The position numbers and the translations under genes are program-made. A stretch of DNA of 64,000 bases, taken from NCBI GenBank assembly GCA_025667525.1, contig CM046882.1, positions 25,323,394-25,387,393 of the forward strand, given 5' to 3'. The notes under the pieces are model-generated. The model was given only the letters and a program-made list of their open reading frames with translations. It was not told the DNA's origin and did no database searches. Origin of the DNA: Glebionis coronaria (lineage: Eukaryota; Streptophyta; Magnoliopsida; Asterales; Asteraceae). Positions within the stretch are counted from its first letter, which is position 1. Each line of letters opens with the position of its first letter. Positions 12,171 to 23,950 of this stretch are shown one piece after another.

Positions 12171-12183
12171 AGACTGGGGGACA
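12171..12183 (+). promoter_or_regulatory. Polypurine tract of a Tat-like element
   Basis: AGACTGGGGGACA directly precedes a TGATAACG LTR start. Plus-strand DNA synthesis of LTR retrotransposons starts from such a tract just before the 3' LTR, so the element reads plus-ward and the Transposase_28-like gene is antisense within it. Confidence 0.6.
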
Positions 12184-12766
12184 TGATAACGTATAGTCCC
12201 TAGTCGGACTGGATAGTCCGACTCACAGGTACGACCCGCATCCATCAGGAATGGATTGGATACTTGTGCGGTGTGCGCACATAGCCCATAAAGCCCCGTA
12301 AGTCGTTGTCGCACAAGAGGTTGATTACTTAGCCAAGTCCTCGTCGCAGTGCGACAAGATCAGACTGAATATAACTTATATTATAGTTATATTCGCCTAA
12401 AGAAAAAGTATATACACTTGCCTTAGTTGGATAATGAAGATCAAGCTATTTCGAGTTATTATCTCTTCCTTAGGCCGCAAGAACAGGGAGCCCAACCTGG
12501 ACTCTCTCGAGTATAAAAGGAACCCCTTCGGTTATACAAAGGTATGATACACACAATACCCAAAACACTAATATACTCAAACCGATTACTTACTCTCATG
12601 CCGGAGTCTAATCGTGGGTCACAAACCCACTGTAAGCCTAACGGTGTCTGTTTAGTGCGCAGGGTCCTAAAGCAAGTTTCACTTGGTGCGAGAGCCAGAG
12701 TCCACAAGACTCCAAATTAAGCCTAATTTAGGTTAAGCTCGGTCTACCCCAACTTTTTTATCAACA
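12184..12766 (+). mobile_element. 583-bp 3' LTR of a Tat-like gypsy element
   Basis: TG...CA sequence from TGATAACG to TTTATCAACA, with a good TATA box (TATAAAAG at 12512-12519) and a transcribed-looking R/U5 half. The start is set by the preceding polypurine tract. The ATCAACA ending is one I associate with Tat-type elements in composites. The pol genes and 5' LTR would be left of this window, beyond the nested gypsy insertion. The small minus ORFs at 12123-12707 lie in this LTR and are not genes. Confidence 0.6.
12512..12519 (+). promoter_or_regulatory. TATA box of the 583-bp LTR
   Basis: TATAAAAG in a GC-richer context, in the position expected for the U3/R promoter. Confidence 0.55.
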
Positions 12767-13327
12767 TCGTGAAATATTTTACTAAATGTTTTATTAAACT
12801 TATGCTATAGATTTGTATGCATGCTTCTCCATACATTATTTTGACATCAAAATTTATACTCTTAAAATTTAAGTTCAATGCTCCTAATTGACGAACACTT
12901 AAAATTACTTCGTCAATAAATGAGATTTTGGGGTGATGTTTTGATGGAGAGAAAACCATTTGTAGAATCAGAAATCGTATGATGGTTTTACGTTACTCAG
13001 ATTAGACGACTTAATTTAGTTACTCAGTGAGATCTGGAAATTTAATGCATTCAGAAGGGATGAAACATGTTTACAATACAAAACGATTTATTGGCAATGT
13101 AAATCCCTAAAATATCTAGAAATTGAAAATTGTTTGTCAATTGAATTATTCGACAAGTCGCTATGTTGAGTACATTCATTACTAGCAGATAAACTGATGT
13201 AATGGATCTATGTCAATGTAGTTCTAGAATTCAAGGAAAATAATATGGTTTTTATACCAGGGTAATTTTTTTTATTGAAAGTATTTTGTTATCGAAAATA
13301 CTAATATTTGAACTTATTTCTGTAGAA
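12767..13327 (+). other. AT-rich gap, possible leader of the copia element
   Basis: No gene. It should hold the 5' LTR end and primer-binding site of the copia element, but I find neither TGGTATCAGAGC nor a match to the 3' LTR that starts at 18154. The stretch before the gag ATG (TTATTTCTGTAG) looks like a 3' splice site. The 5' LTR seems deleted or replaced. Confidence 0.4.
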
Positions 13328-14172
13328 ATGGCTCAACCCACCAATAACACTATAAGTTCCGCGTTCAAAGCTTTCTTTGAACGTCCTGAACTTACTGGCC
13401 CAAACATGAATGATTGGTACCGCTCGCTAAGAATTGTCTTGAGAGTAGCGGGTACTATCGATATCTTGACTACCCCCTATCCGGAGGATCTTGCTGAAGG
13501 AGCATCTGATGTGCAAAGGCTTGAACACGCTGCTAATATTAAGAAGCACTTGGAGGTGGCTTGCTTAATTCTAGGAAAAATGGCTCCTCCACTTCAACAG
13601 AAGTATAAGCTATTTTCACCTAAGCGAATGCTTGATGAGCTCAAGGCTATGTTCGAAAAGCCGCAAGCTGTGGAGATCTACAGCTTGGTAGATGCTTTGC
13701 ATAGCTACAAGCAAGCTCCAGAAAAGTCTGTAAGTGCCCATTACTTGGAGATGAGGGGTTATATGGAACAACTCATTGCACTAGGACAACCTTATGATCA
13801 TAATATGGCTATCAACTTGATCAATAGGTCCCTTAACAAGAACTTCAATGATTTCTATTAGAAACTATGATATGCATTGCACGGGGAAGACATTTAATGA
13901 TTTGCATGCAATGCTCATTGACTATGAAAAAGGGTTGAAAGACAAGGCATCTATCGCTACGCCTTCTGTACTAACCATACAAAATGGTAGAGTGAGTAAG
14001 CCAAAACCACAAGCGAATAAGAAGAAATGCAAAGGCAAGGGTGATAAGGGCAAACAAATGGTGACTTATGCGAAACCTAAGCAGAACTTTTTCATTTAGA
14101 ATAGATCTCAGAAGGACGAGACTTGTCACCATTGCAAGGCAAGTGGTCACTGGAAGAGGAATTGCCCTCTTT
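13328..14172 (+). pseudogene. gag: Ty1/copia Gag (UBN2-type) with zinc knuckle
   Basis: The ATG at 13328 starts MAQPTNNTISSAFKAFFERP, followed by a copia gag domain (WYRSLRIVLRVAGTIDIL, HYLEMRGYMEQLIALGQ). The frame shifts at about 13858 (NKNFNDF), continues through a Lys-rich stretch and meets a TAG at 14097-14099. The same frame then gives a CCHC knuckle, CHHCKASGHWKRNC (14124-14165). Copia gag and pol are normally one ORF; here it is broken from the start. Confidence 0.8.
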
Positions 14173-14597
14173 ACCTCGAAGAATTGCGAGAAATAAAGAA
14201 AAAGTCTGAGCAGAGCGCTGCAGCTTCAGGTACTTTATTTATGATTGAATTGTTCAATTTAACATACAAATTAAATTCCTGGGTATATGATATGGGATGC
14301 GGTATTAACATTTGTAATACGCTGTAGGGATTTAATCTGGAAAGGAAGCCTTCCTATGGGGAATAATTTCTGCAAGTGGGAAATGGTGCACAAGCAGCGG
14401 TTGTAGCTATTGGAACATTTAATCTAGTTTTACCTTCGGGGTTAGTACTGAATTTAAATGATTGTCATTATGCACCTACAATTGTTAGGGGCGTTATTTC
14501 CTTTTCTTGTTTGTTAAATAATGGATTCGTTCACACGATTGATAATAATGGAATTTCCGTTTGAAAAAATGGTATTTTCTATTTTAATGCAATTTCT
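14173..14597 (+). pseudogene. Ty1/copia protease and pre-integrase region
   Basis: The protease site reads WVYDMGCGINIC (14280-14315). The usual D-T/S-G is D-M-G here, so the catalytic motif is altered. Stops lie at 14325-14327, shortly after 14360 and at 14562-14564. LNDCHYAPTIVRGVISFSCL (~14452-14511) is the usual end of the protease region. All parts share the frame of the zinc knuckle. Confidence 0.75.
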
Positions 14598-15428
14598 GTG
14601 AATGGTGTGTTTGAAATAGATATGCATGATAATGAATCCAAAAATAATAAATCTGTCTTTAGCATGAGTAAGAAGAGAAAGTTTGACAAGAACTCTTCTT
14701 ATCTTTGGCATTGTAGACTTGCCCATATTGAGATGACTCGTATACAAAAGCTTGAATGTGAAGGTCTTTTGGAAAGTATCAATGATGAATCATTTGATAA
14801 ATGTGAGTCTTGTATCTCTGGAAAGATGACCAAGAAACCTTTTCATAGCAATATTGAAAGAGCTACCGATCTACTTGGACTTATACATACAGATGTGTGT
14901 GGACCACTTAGACATACATCAAGGAAAGGTGCTAGCTACTTCTTAACATTTACAAAAGATTATAGCCGTTATGGTTATGTTTATTTACTTAAGCATAAAC
15001 ATGAGGTATTTGAAACATTCAAAGTGTTTAAAGCAGAAGTAGAACTGCAATTAGGGAAGAAGATTAAAGCTCTTCGTTCTGATAGAGGTGGTGAATATTT
15101 AAGTCAAGAGTTTATAGATTATCTAAGTGAGAATGGAATTGTTCAGCATCTTACTTCTCCTTATACTCTACAACAAAATGGTGTATCCGAAAGGAGAAAT
15201 TGTACATTATTAGATATGGTGCGATCTATGTTTAATCTTACAACTTTACCTTTATCCTTTTGGGATTATGCTTTAGAGTCTGTTGTTCGCATTTTAAATA
15301 TGGTTCCCACAAAGAAGATCGATAAGACACCATATGAACTATGGCATGGCAAGAAGCCATATTTGTCTTATTTAAAGGTCTGGGGTTGCAAGGCGTATGT
15401 GAAACGTGACTCGGGTGACAAACTCTAA
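14598..15428 (+). pseudogene. Ty1/copia integrase
   Basis: Has the GAG pre-integrase motif LWHCRLAHIEMTRIQKLECE with CESCISGKMTKKPF (zinc HHCC), then the catalytic core: HTDVCGPL (first Asp, ~14888), SDRGGEYLSQEF (second Asp, ~15078) and QQNGVSERRN (Glu, ~15188). It ends DKTPYELWHGKKPYLSYLKV WGCKAYVK, and a TAA at 15426-15428 interrupts it. The region 15429-15599 continues in the same frame (YPKETMSY, then FYYPPGNTVIVARYGDFLES) with one further stop. Confidence 0.85.
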
Positions 15429-15599
15429 CAACGATATGTAAAATGTATCTTTGTAGGATACCCTAAGGAAACTATGAGTTACTAGTTTTATTATCCACCT
15501 GGGAACACAGTAATTGTTGCTAGGTATGGAGACTTCCTTGAATCTGATCTTGTAAATCAAGAATTCAGTGGGAGAAATTATGATCTTGAAGAGAGTCAT

Positions 15600-17359
15600 A
15601 TGTATACATTACGTTCTGAAAACACTAGCGATGAAATTCTTGTAGAACCAGAAAGTCTGGCGGTTCCACCGAAATTAGTTCCTCTGTGTAGATCCAAAAG
15701 GATTAAAAACACAAATAGCAATATATGTCTTAACATAGAGGATGATGATGAGTTAGGGGATCTTGGTGAGCCTGCTAATTATAAATCCGCCATACTTGAT
15801 CCTGAGAAGGATAAGTGGATGGTTGCTATAGATGAGAAATGAAATCCATGGAAGTAAATGATGTTTGGATTCTTGTAGAACCACCACCGAATGGTAAAGT
15901 AGTGAGACATAAGTGGATATACAAGAAGAAAACCGACATGGACAGAAAAGTACAATCCTATAAAGCTCGTTTTGTAGCTAAAGGTTTTACTCAAACTTTT
16001 GGCGTAGACTACGAGGAGACATTTTCTCTTATAGCAGACTTAAGAGCTATTAGGATTCTCATAGCTATAACAGCATCCTATGACTATGAGATATGGAAAA
16101 TGAATGTTAAAACTGCCTTCTTGAACGGGCGATTAGATGAAGACATCTATATGCAGCAACCAGAAGGGTATGTTGATCCTGAGAATCCAAGACATGTGTG
16201 CAAACTTCAAAGGTCCATTTATGGTTTGAAGCAAGCATCATGTCAATGGAATAAAAGATTTGATGAAGAAATCAAAAAGTTTGGATTTATTCAAAATCGT
16301 GATGAGCCATGTGTATATCGCAAAGCTAGTGGGAGTGATGTAGTATTCCTAGTTCTATATGTTGATGACATATTAATCATGGGAAGTAACATTCCACACT
16401 TAAAACTGTACGTTAAGGATTATCTTGGTAAATGTTTTTCGATGAAGGATTTAGGAGAAGCTGCATACATTCTAGGAATTAAGATCTATCGGGATAGGAA
16501 AATATGGTAAATTGGTCTATGTCAAGATGCTTATATAGATAAGATTTTGAAGAAGTATAATATGCATAATTCCAAGAAAGGTTTTCAACCTATGGAAGTT
16601 AAGCATAATCTGAGTCATGAGATGGATGTATCAACTCCTGAAGAGGAGGAATACATGCAGAAGGTGCCTTACGCTTCGGCTATAGGATCTATAATGTATG
16701 CTGTTAGATGCACAAGGCCTGATGTGGCGTTTGCTCAGAATTTGGTCAGTAGATACCAACAGAATCCAGGGAAGCTCCACTGGACTGCTGTTAAAGATAT
16801 TCTAAAGTATTTGAGGAGTATGAAAGATATGTTTTTGGTATATGGAGGGAAACCAGACACAGAACTGAATGTGACAGGTTTCTGTGATGCGTATTGGCAA
16901 TGTGATAAAGACGATACGAAGTCTCAGACGGGTTACGTTTTTGTTATCAATGGAGGAGCAGTTGACTGGAAGAGCAAGAAACAGACAACGATTTCAATGC
17001 ATGCTACTCAGTCTGAGTACATGGCTGCTTCAAAAGCTACAATGGAAGCAGTTTGGATTAGGAAGTTTATTGAAGATCTTGGAGTGATGCCTTCAATTAA
17101 AGAACCTATAGATATGTATTGTGACAATTCTGCCGCAATAATATTTGCCAATGACCCTAGAGTCATGAAAGACTCCAGACACTTTATGCGTAGACATCAC
17201 TACGTCCGCGAACAAGTTGAAGCTCGTGAAATCAAATTGATAAAAGTTCACACAGATGATAACGTAGACGATCCTTTAACTAAGGCTTTTCCTAGACCAA
17301 AGGTAGTTAAGTATGCCAAGGCGATTGGGCTGCAACTAGCTAGCAAACTCATGCAATAA
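15600..17359 (+). pseudogene. Ty1/copia reverse transcriptase and RNase H
   Basis: After the linker ending DPEKDKWMVAIDEK there is a frameshift at ~15840. RT then runs WILVEPPPNGKVVRHKWIYK, VKTAFLNGRLDEDIYMQQPEG (catalytic region), SIYGLKQASCQWNKRFDEEI and YVDDILIMGSN (~16360). A TAG-type break at ~16508-16510 precedes the rest, including GSIMYAVRCTRPDVAFAQNL and RNase H pieces GFCDAYWQCDKDD, TQSEYMAASKATMEAVWI and MYCDNSAAI. The end, DDPLTKAFPRPK, is the usual copia C-terminus. YVDD is intact. Overall the element has two frameshifts and about seven nonsense codons. Confidence 0.87.
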
Positions 17360-18143
17360 TCTGTGATTAGTATTTGGATGAAGGATGTTATGACATTATT
17401 ATATAATGAAATAAAGATTGGGTTTCGTTTATTCCTATTATTTAATAAGTGTATCCTATTTTACATGTTTTAATCCATGAGTAAATGTTATGCTAAATGT
17501 CTATTGTCAATTAATAATATGGGAATATTATTAAATTAAGACAAATCAAAATAGCGATAGAGTATACTTGAAAGTATATTGATCGATTTTGGATGATATT
17601 TGATGAATCAAATATTGGACTTATCCCAACTATATGTTTTTTTATCTTATGGATCTTTGTCATCAAGTAAAACATAAATAGTTATCCTTAGACTTGAGAT
17701 ACCAGGAAACTAATGTGAATCTAGTGCATCTCTGTGGAATAATCTAACGCTAAACATAACTGGTAGCTATAAGGATTATTTTCGAAAGTGTTGCAAAATT
17801 AATAAGTTTTGCTCGTAGTCGATATGGGATTTATTTCCTCCAATTTTGCTTTGGAGTTTAATACAACTTGGCCCCTCGTGGGATTAGTAAGATGTTTGTG
17901 TGGCCACACCCAAATTTGTTTTGGTAATCTTGTTGAATCTGTGAACGAGAAACAAAATGGTTAATGAAAGGAATGACTGAGATCTATATCCTTATTAACG
18001 TTGTATTAGAAATAAAAGGATAATAATAACGATGCATAATCGTTAAAAGGTTTGTCCAGGAAACCTTACTCGAGTTGTACTAGAGACATTGCTAAGTGTA
18101 ACTAGACGCTAGACAATGTAATCACGATATTCGAAATATGTCC

Positions 18144-18153
18144 AAGTGGGAGC
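18144..18153 (+). promoter_or_regulatory. Polypurine tract of the copia element
   Basis: AAGTGGGAGC sits directly before TGTAAGTT. AAGTGGGAG followed by TGT is the usual copia PPT/LTR junction. Confidence 0.7.
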
Positions 18154-18960
18154 TGTAAGTTTATAGACTTATATTTAATAGTCGTGTGATAGGATCGAAC
18201 TCGAGATTACGGGATTACACTCAATACGTAAAGAGCTAATATATTTAATAAATACATTTATTATATTTATTAAATTAAACCGAGCAAATAACTATATAAC
18301 TTAAACGATCGTTAATTAATTAATGGTTAAGTATTAACGAGTGTTAAAATAATATATAGTAAGAGGAATAAAAAGAAAGAAGGACGGAAAGTTCCGGGAA
18401 CACCCCACAAGGGGTGTTTCGTCAGTCGGTTAGGGCTCCGGGGGGGGGGGGGGGCAAAAGTTGCCTTTTATTTACTAGGGCTACATTGGATTTTAGGCCT
18501 ATAAATACACCTCCTTACCCCTCATAATCTTCATAACTTGAATCCTCTCCTCTCCTCTCTCTTTGGCCGATCGCAAGGGGTAACCACGAAGGGGTTTTTG
18601 GTTGGTTTTCTTGGTTGATCGATTGTGTTGATAATCTAGTCCTAGCCCCTCTTTAGGGTTGTTGGATAGATTATATACAAGCATTGTTGCTTTGTTTTCA
18701 CGTGCTAGAATCACGGTTAGTTCGTTTTATTACGTGTGTACAAGATCGTAATATAGTATTACTTTAGACTATATCTTGGTATATTACGGTATAAACCCGA
18801 ATTGGTGATTCATTCTTTGTCTTGTGGAATTGCTTTAGCGTAAAGGTATGTAACCCTAATTTGATTAATTATAATTATGTTATTATCACGATCTTGTTAA
18901 ATCGCTTCCGCTATATGTGCTTTGATCTCGTTTAGGGTTTTATATAATTGTTATGATGTT
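18154..18960 (+). mobile_element. 3' LTR of the copia element (right end uncertain)
   Basis: Begins TGTAAGTTTATAG after the polypurine tract and has a TATA box at 18500-18507 (TATAAATA) with CT-rich sequence downstream. The right end is placed before the repeat array only by default. It includes a run of 15 G (18440-18454). Confidence 0.5.
18440..18454. repeat. Homopolymer of 15 G
   Basis: An uninterrupted G run inside the copia LTR, just upstream of the LTR TATA box. Its length may be unreliable in the assembly. Confidence 0.8.
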
Positions 18961-18998
18961 AATAAACCTTCAAAATACATACAAACATATACTACTCC

Positions 18999-20228
18999 GA
19001 CTCATGCATGAGTCACATGACTGATGTATGAGTCACATGACTCATGTATGAGTCAATGACTCATGTATGAGTTACATGACTCATGTATACAAGTCACATG
19101 ACTCATGTATGAGTCACATGACTCATGTATGAGTCACATGACTCATGCATGAGTCACATGACTCATGTATGAGTCACATGACAAACACATACAAACTATA
19201 CAAACACATATCCATAAACACTTATACATAATCACTGTATGAGTCACATACAGTTTTATATGTGTTCAAAAACACTTACAGTTTAATGACATGTATCAGT
19301 CAATGTGTGACTCATACAGAGTCAGTGTGACTCATGTATGAGTCATGTCAGACAAGAAGATTATGCAAGTCACATGACTCATGTATGAGTCACATGACTC
19401 ATGTATGAGTCACATGACAAACACATACAAACATATACTACTATGACTCATGTATGAGTCACATGACAAACACATACAAACATATACAAACACATATCCA
19501 TAAACACTTATACATAGTCACTGTATGAGTCACATACAGTTTTATATGTGTTAAAAAACACTTATAGTTTAATGACATGTATCAGTCAATGTGTGACTCA
19601 TACATGAGTCAGTGTGACTCATGTATGAGTCATGTCAGTCAAGATGATTATGCAAGTCACATGACTCATGTATGAGTCACATGACTCATGTATGAGTCAC
19701 ATGACTCATGTATGAGTCACATGACTCATGTATGAGTCACATGACAAACACATACAAACATATACTACTATGACTCATGTATGAGTCACATGACAAACAC
19801 ATACAAACATATACAAACACATATCCATAAACACTTATACATAGTCACTGTATGAGTCACATACAGTTTTATATGTGTTAAAAAACACTTATAGTTTAAT
19901 GACATGTATCAGTCAATGTGTGACTCATACATGAGTCAGTGTGACTCATGTATGAGTCATGTCAGTCAAGATGATTATGCAAGTCACATGACTCATGTAT
20001 GAGTCACATGACTCATGTATGAGTCACATGACTCATGTATGAGTCACATGACTCATGTATGAGTCACATGACTCATGTATGAGTCACATGACTCATGTAT
20101 GAGTCACATGACAAACACATACAAACATATACTACTATGACTCATGTATGAGTCACATGACTCATGTATGAGTCACATGACTCATGTTTGAGTCACATGA
20201 CTCATGTATGAGTCATGTCAGTCAAGTC
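18999..20228. repeat. Palindromic TGAGTCA/TGACTCA minisatellite
   Basis: A ~20-bp unit, GACTCATGTATGAGTCACAT, is repeated in tandem. Each unit holds GACTCAT facing ATGAGTC, and units abut as GAGTCA-CA-TGACTC, so the array is a chain of alternating palindromes. A higher-order block of about 0.3 kb (with ACAAACACATAC, TATCCATAAACACTTATAC and TTTAATGACATGTATCAGTC) recurs at about 19200, 19490 and 19820. TGA(G/C)TCA is the core bound by GCN4/AP-1-type bZIP proteins; whether anything binds here is unknown. Confidence 0.9.
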
Positions 20229-20327
20229 ACAAAAATATACTACTATGTTTCTCACACACACCACTAATCAATTAAACATACTACTTAATATCATAAAGTA
20301 TTACTATTATCAAAAGTAAGTACTACT

Positions 20328-20463
20328 ATTAGATATATAGATCAACATTTCTATCATCAGAATTATGTACTACTATTAGATATATTACAGTATAGATCAA
20401 CATTTCTATCATCAGAATTATGTACTACTATTAGATATATTATAGTATAGATCAACATTTCTA
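20328..20463. repeat. ~61-bp tandem repeat, about 2.3 copies
   Basis: Copies of AGATATAT(TA)AGTATAGATC then AACATTTCTATCATCAGAAT TATGTACTACTATT run up to the stop codon of the antisense protease gene. Confidence 0.75.
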
Positions 20464-22369
20464 GACAGCTGGTTTCTTCTTGGAAGCTGGCTTCTTCTTG
20501 GCAGCTGGTTTCTCGGTTACTGTTGCATCAACTACTGCCTTCTCGGTTATTGTTGCATCAACGGATGCCTTCCCAGTTACTGCTTGACCGACTGCTGGCT
20601 TCTCGGCTGCTGCCTTCTCAACGGGTGTTGCATCAGCTGATGCCTTCTAGGTTACTGCTTTATCGGCTGCTGCTTGCTCAACTATTGGCTTCTCGGCTGC
20701 AGGTTTCTCGGCTGGTTCTACATCAGCTGCTGCCTTCTCAATTACAGCTTCTTTTTGGGCTGGAGGTTTCTCGGATTCTATAGCATGCGCTGTTGCTGCA
20801 TTTTTTTCTTCTGCTTTATTTATAGGAGGATCACCCACATTTCTTTAATTGATGGCATTCAAAATAATCTAGATCCTTGTTTTCTCATCATGTGTCATCT
20901 CAAATTTGAAAGTCAAATCAGACATTTTGTGCCTTTCAGCATTGAGCTCGTGCAACAAAATTTTTGTTGCAAACTTGTACCTCAAACGCTGCAACTGAGT
21001 TTCCTGTGCCTTCGACTCTTCTAACAAACCAACATCCCATTTTTCAGGAGCTACACCATCATAAGACTCCAAATGTACCATCACAAAGATACCACAATCT
21101 ACATGGTTATCCCTAGTAGTCCATTTCAAACGCGGATTGCGTCCTTTGAGCTTAGAAATAGTACAGTGCTTCGGATGATTAAGTTCTTTGAGATATTTGG
21201 CGAATAATTTTTTCTACACAACGAACAATTTAGGGGAAAACATGTTATATTCAATGCGTGAGTCACACTGACTCATGCATGAGTCAGTGTGACTCATGCA
21301 TGAATTAAGGTGAAAACAAATAAAACAGTAATGAGAATAATCAAGTATAGAACTTACCAAAGGATCCCAGACTCGTTTGTACTTCGTTGCATTAGGATTT
21401 TCAACATGAATGTTATCAAGTATAATCATTGATGATGGTTTGTTGAGGCAGAAAACAAAAACAAAGAAATGCTTTGAAGCACAAACTGGAAAGAAGACCT
21501 ATTTTAACCAAACAAAAAAAAGTATTATATGTAAATTCAAAATGAGGAAAACTTGATGCTTATATTTGTAAAAGAACGTAAAATTACCAATTCAGTATCA
21601 GATAAAGAAAGTGAAGCAACATCAGTTTTAAAATATGCAGAAATGACATTTGAAAACAATTTATACTGTTCACCACCAGACACTGTTTTGTCTATCATTC
21701 CTTGTACATGCGTTTAACAAAAATACAGTATTAGCAAACAATGATAATAATTATTGAAAATCTAAAAGATATATATCATGTGAAACTTACAATACATCCA
21801 GTTGGCATAAAAACTCTTCTTGGTTATGGATTCTCTTTCCGTGACTCCTCAAAATTTAAAATGGTAACCAAACAATCAACGACACTTGCATCTAACCACA
21901 AACGTGGTGCCAATGTTTCCAAATTTACCTAAACAGTTGATAATTCATAACCATATACAGGGTCTGCTCGGAAAATGGTTTCACTACATGTTAAAAAAGG
22001 AATACAATTAGAGTAAATCATATGATATTTTAAAAACATGCAGTTTAGATAAAAAAGAAAAAAAATGCTTACTATTTTTCTTCTTCCATCGCAAATAAAG
22101 AATTACCCAACACAAACTCAACCTTTGAAGCTTACTAGTATCACAACTCTGATGCATAAAAGGGGAAGGCAAGTATGGACTCGCTTAGCAAACTGCTTCC
22201 GGAGAAGAACGGGCAACAACCTTTTGAGGAGCGCTAGGACGCATAGCATCGTCATTAACTGCAGGCACAACATCAACCGAAGGCACGCCATCTTCAGTAA
22301 CTGGCTCAAGATTCCGAGGCCCAAAATACACATCCTCCTGAATATTACAAAAACTTTAATACTGACTCA

Positions 22370-22672
22370 CATAGTGTTAGTGACTCATATATGAGTCATG
22401 TGACTCATGTATGAGTCACATGACTCATGTATAAATCAGGCAACTCATGGACTCATGTATGAGTCACATGAATCATGTATGAGTCATGTGACATAAGTCA
22501 CAATGACTAATAACAGTGACTCGTGTATGAGCCATGTGACTCATGTATGAGTCACATGACACATACATGAGTCACAGAGACTCATGTATGAGTCACATGA
22601 CACATACATGAGTCAGGAAACTCATGGACTCATGTATGACTCACAGTGACACATGCATGAGTCATGTGATGA
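22370..22672. repeat. TGAGTCA minisatellite cluster in an intron of copy A
   Basis: About ten irregular copies of ACTCATGTATGAGTCA and its variants between two protease-gene exons. Confidence 0.8.
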
Positions 22673-23059
22673 GAATCTAACTTATTAAAAAGTTAAAAAC
22701 TAATAAGGGGTTAACAAAGTACATTAAGATATATGTCAACAATAAGATCCATCACCTCTACATACCAATCAATGTTCTCATCAATCTACCTATCATCAAG
22801 TATAATACGTTCATTACCAAGATATTCGTTACCAGCAGGATTAATATTCTGTTTAACGACAATATCTATAAAAATATAATCGCCGAAAACTCCTTTATAT
22901 CTATCATACAACACTAGAAGATCTTCGTCATGGGGAAACTGTGTGTTGGCATTCTTCAACATGGTTTCTAGTTCAATGTTTACTCTAGATATAAGAGAAA
23001 GCTTTTCTTCAACATCCTTCAACATTTTCTGTATATAAAATGATAATTCGTTAATGTTT

Positions 23060-23262
23060 ATGAGTCAGTGACTCATATATGAGTCATGTGACTCATACAT
23101 GAGTCATGTGACACATACATGAGGGACACATAGATGAGTCACGTAACACATACATGAGTCACGTGACACATGACTCATACATGAGTCACATGACTCATAC
23201 ATGAGTCACATGGGTCATGTGACTCATACATGAGTCATGTGACTCATACATGATTAATTATC
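23060..23262. repeat. TGAGTCA minisatellite cluster in an intron of copy A
   Basis: Repeats of GACTCATACATGAGTCAYGT between the exons at 22786-23025 and 23288-23662. The same cluster recurs in copy B at 28755-28945. Confidence 0.8.
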
Positions 23263-23697
23263 AAAACATATGATTATAATACAAACATTAAATATAAGCT
23301 ATAACTAAGCATTTTTCACTAGGAACATCACTATTAGGCTCTGGAGGAACAACACTATCAGGCTTTGGAATCCCAATACTATCAGTCTTTAACAAAACAC
23401 TCTCAGGCTTTGAAGGAACACTCTCAGGCTTTGAAGGAACACTCTCAGGATTTGAAATAAAACCCTCACTTTGTTTTGCTTCGGCCGGAGTCCACTCGCC
23501 ATGCAATTCTAATTTTCCCATCAGATCGTCCTTTAATTCAACAGTTTGGCGGCTAGTCATAAGTCTTGAATTCCAACTTTTAGTAGATGGCCTCAAGCAA
23601 ATAACAGGAACCCGCTCACACTTTGTAGCATCCAAATACAGAAGTTGTAAAACAAAACCCAATGTTGGTTATTTGAATCATAAATCTCATGTTTTTC

Positions 23698-23766
23698 AGA
23701 GTGGCGCATGCATGAGTCAGAGTGACTCACGCATGAGTCACAGTGACTCATGCATGAGTCACTCTG
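23698..23766. repeat. Short TGAGTCA cluster in an intron of copy A
   Basis: Three copies of GCATGAGTCA(C/G)AGTGACTC. The matching site in copy B is 29393-29457. Small ORFs reading DSCMSHCDSCM come from this repeat and are not genes. Confidence 0.8.
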
Positions 23767-23950
23767 TAAAAACATACATGTCTCTCAATTAAAAAACATA
23801 TACTTATAACTAAAACATGAATAATTAAAACAGAATACGGAAAAAACAAATTAAAGCACTTACAATTAAAAAAGACAACGGGCCGTTGTAAAAGCCATTC
23901 AAAGTCCTTGGTATTTTACTGGTTTCGAGACACCTGTAAATGTACCCACA

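Larger units (their letters stand above)
13328..18960 (+). mobile_element. Ty1/copia LTR retrotransposon, decayed
   Basis: Order Gag-PR-IN-RT-RH defines Ty1/copia. Coding sequence runs 13328-17359, followed by ~790 bases of 3' untranslated region (17360-18143, no gene seen), a polypurine tract and the beginning of a 3' LTR. The 5' LTR is not recognisable. The right end is an estimate because I cannot see the LTR terminus before the minisatellite starts. Confidence 0.7.

Noticed and set aside
12123..12959. Three minus-strand ORFs of 63-82 residues
   Set aside because: The first two lie within an LTR with its own plus-strand TATA box and PPT, and the third lies in AT-rich sequence; none has similarity that I recognise.
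18999..20228. CRISPR-like array of short palindromic repeats
   Set aside because: There are no unique spacers of constant length, the units abut directly, and the context is a plant nuclear genome.
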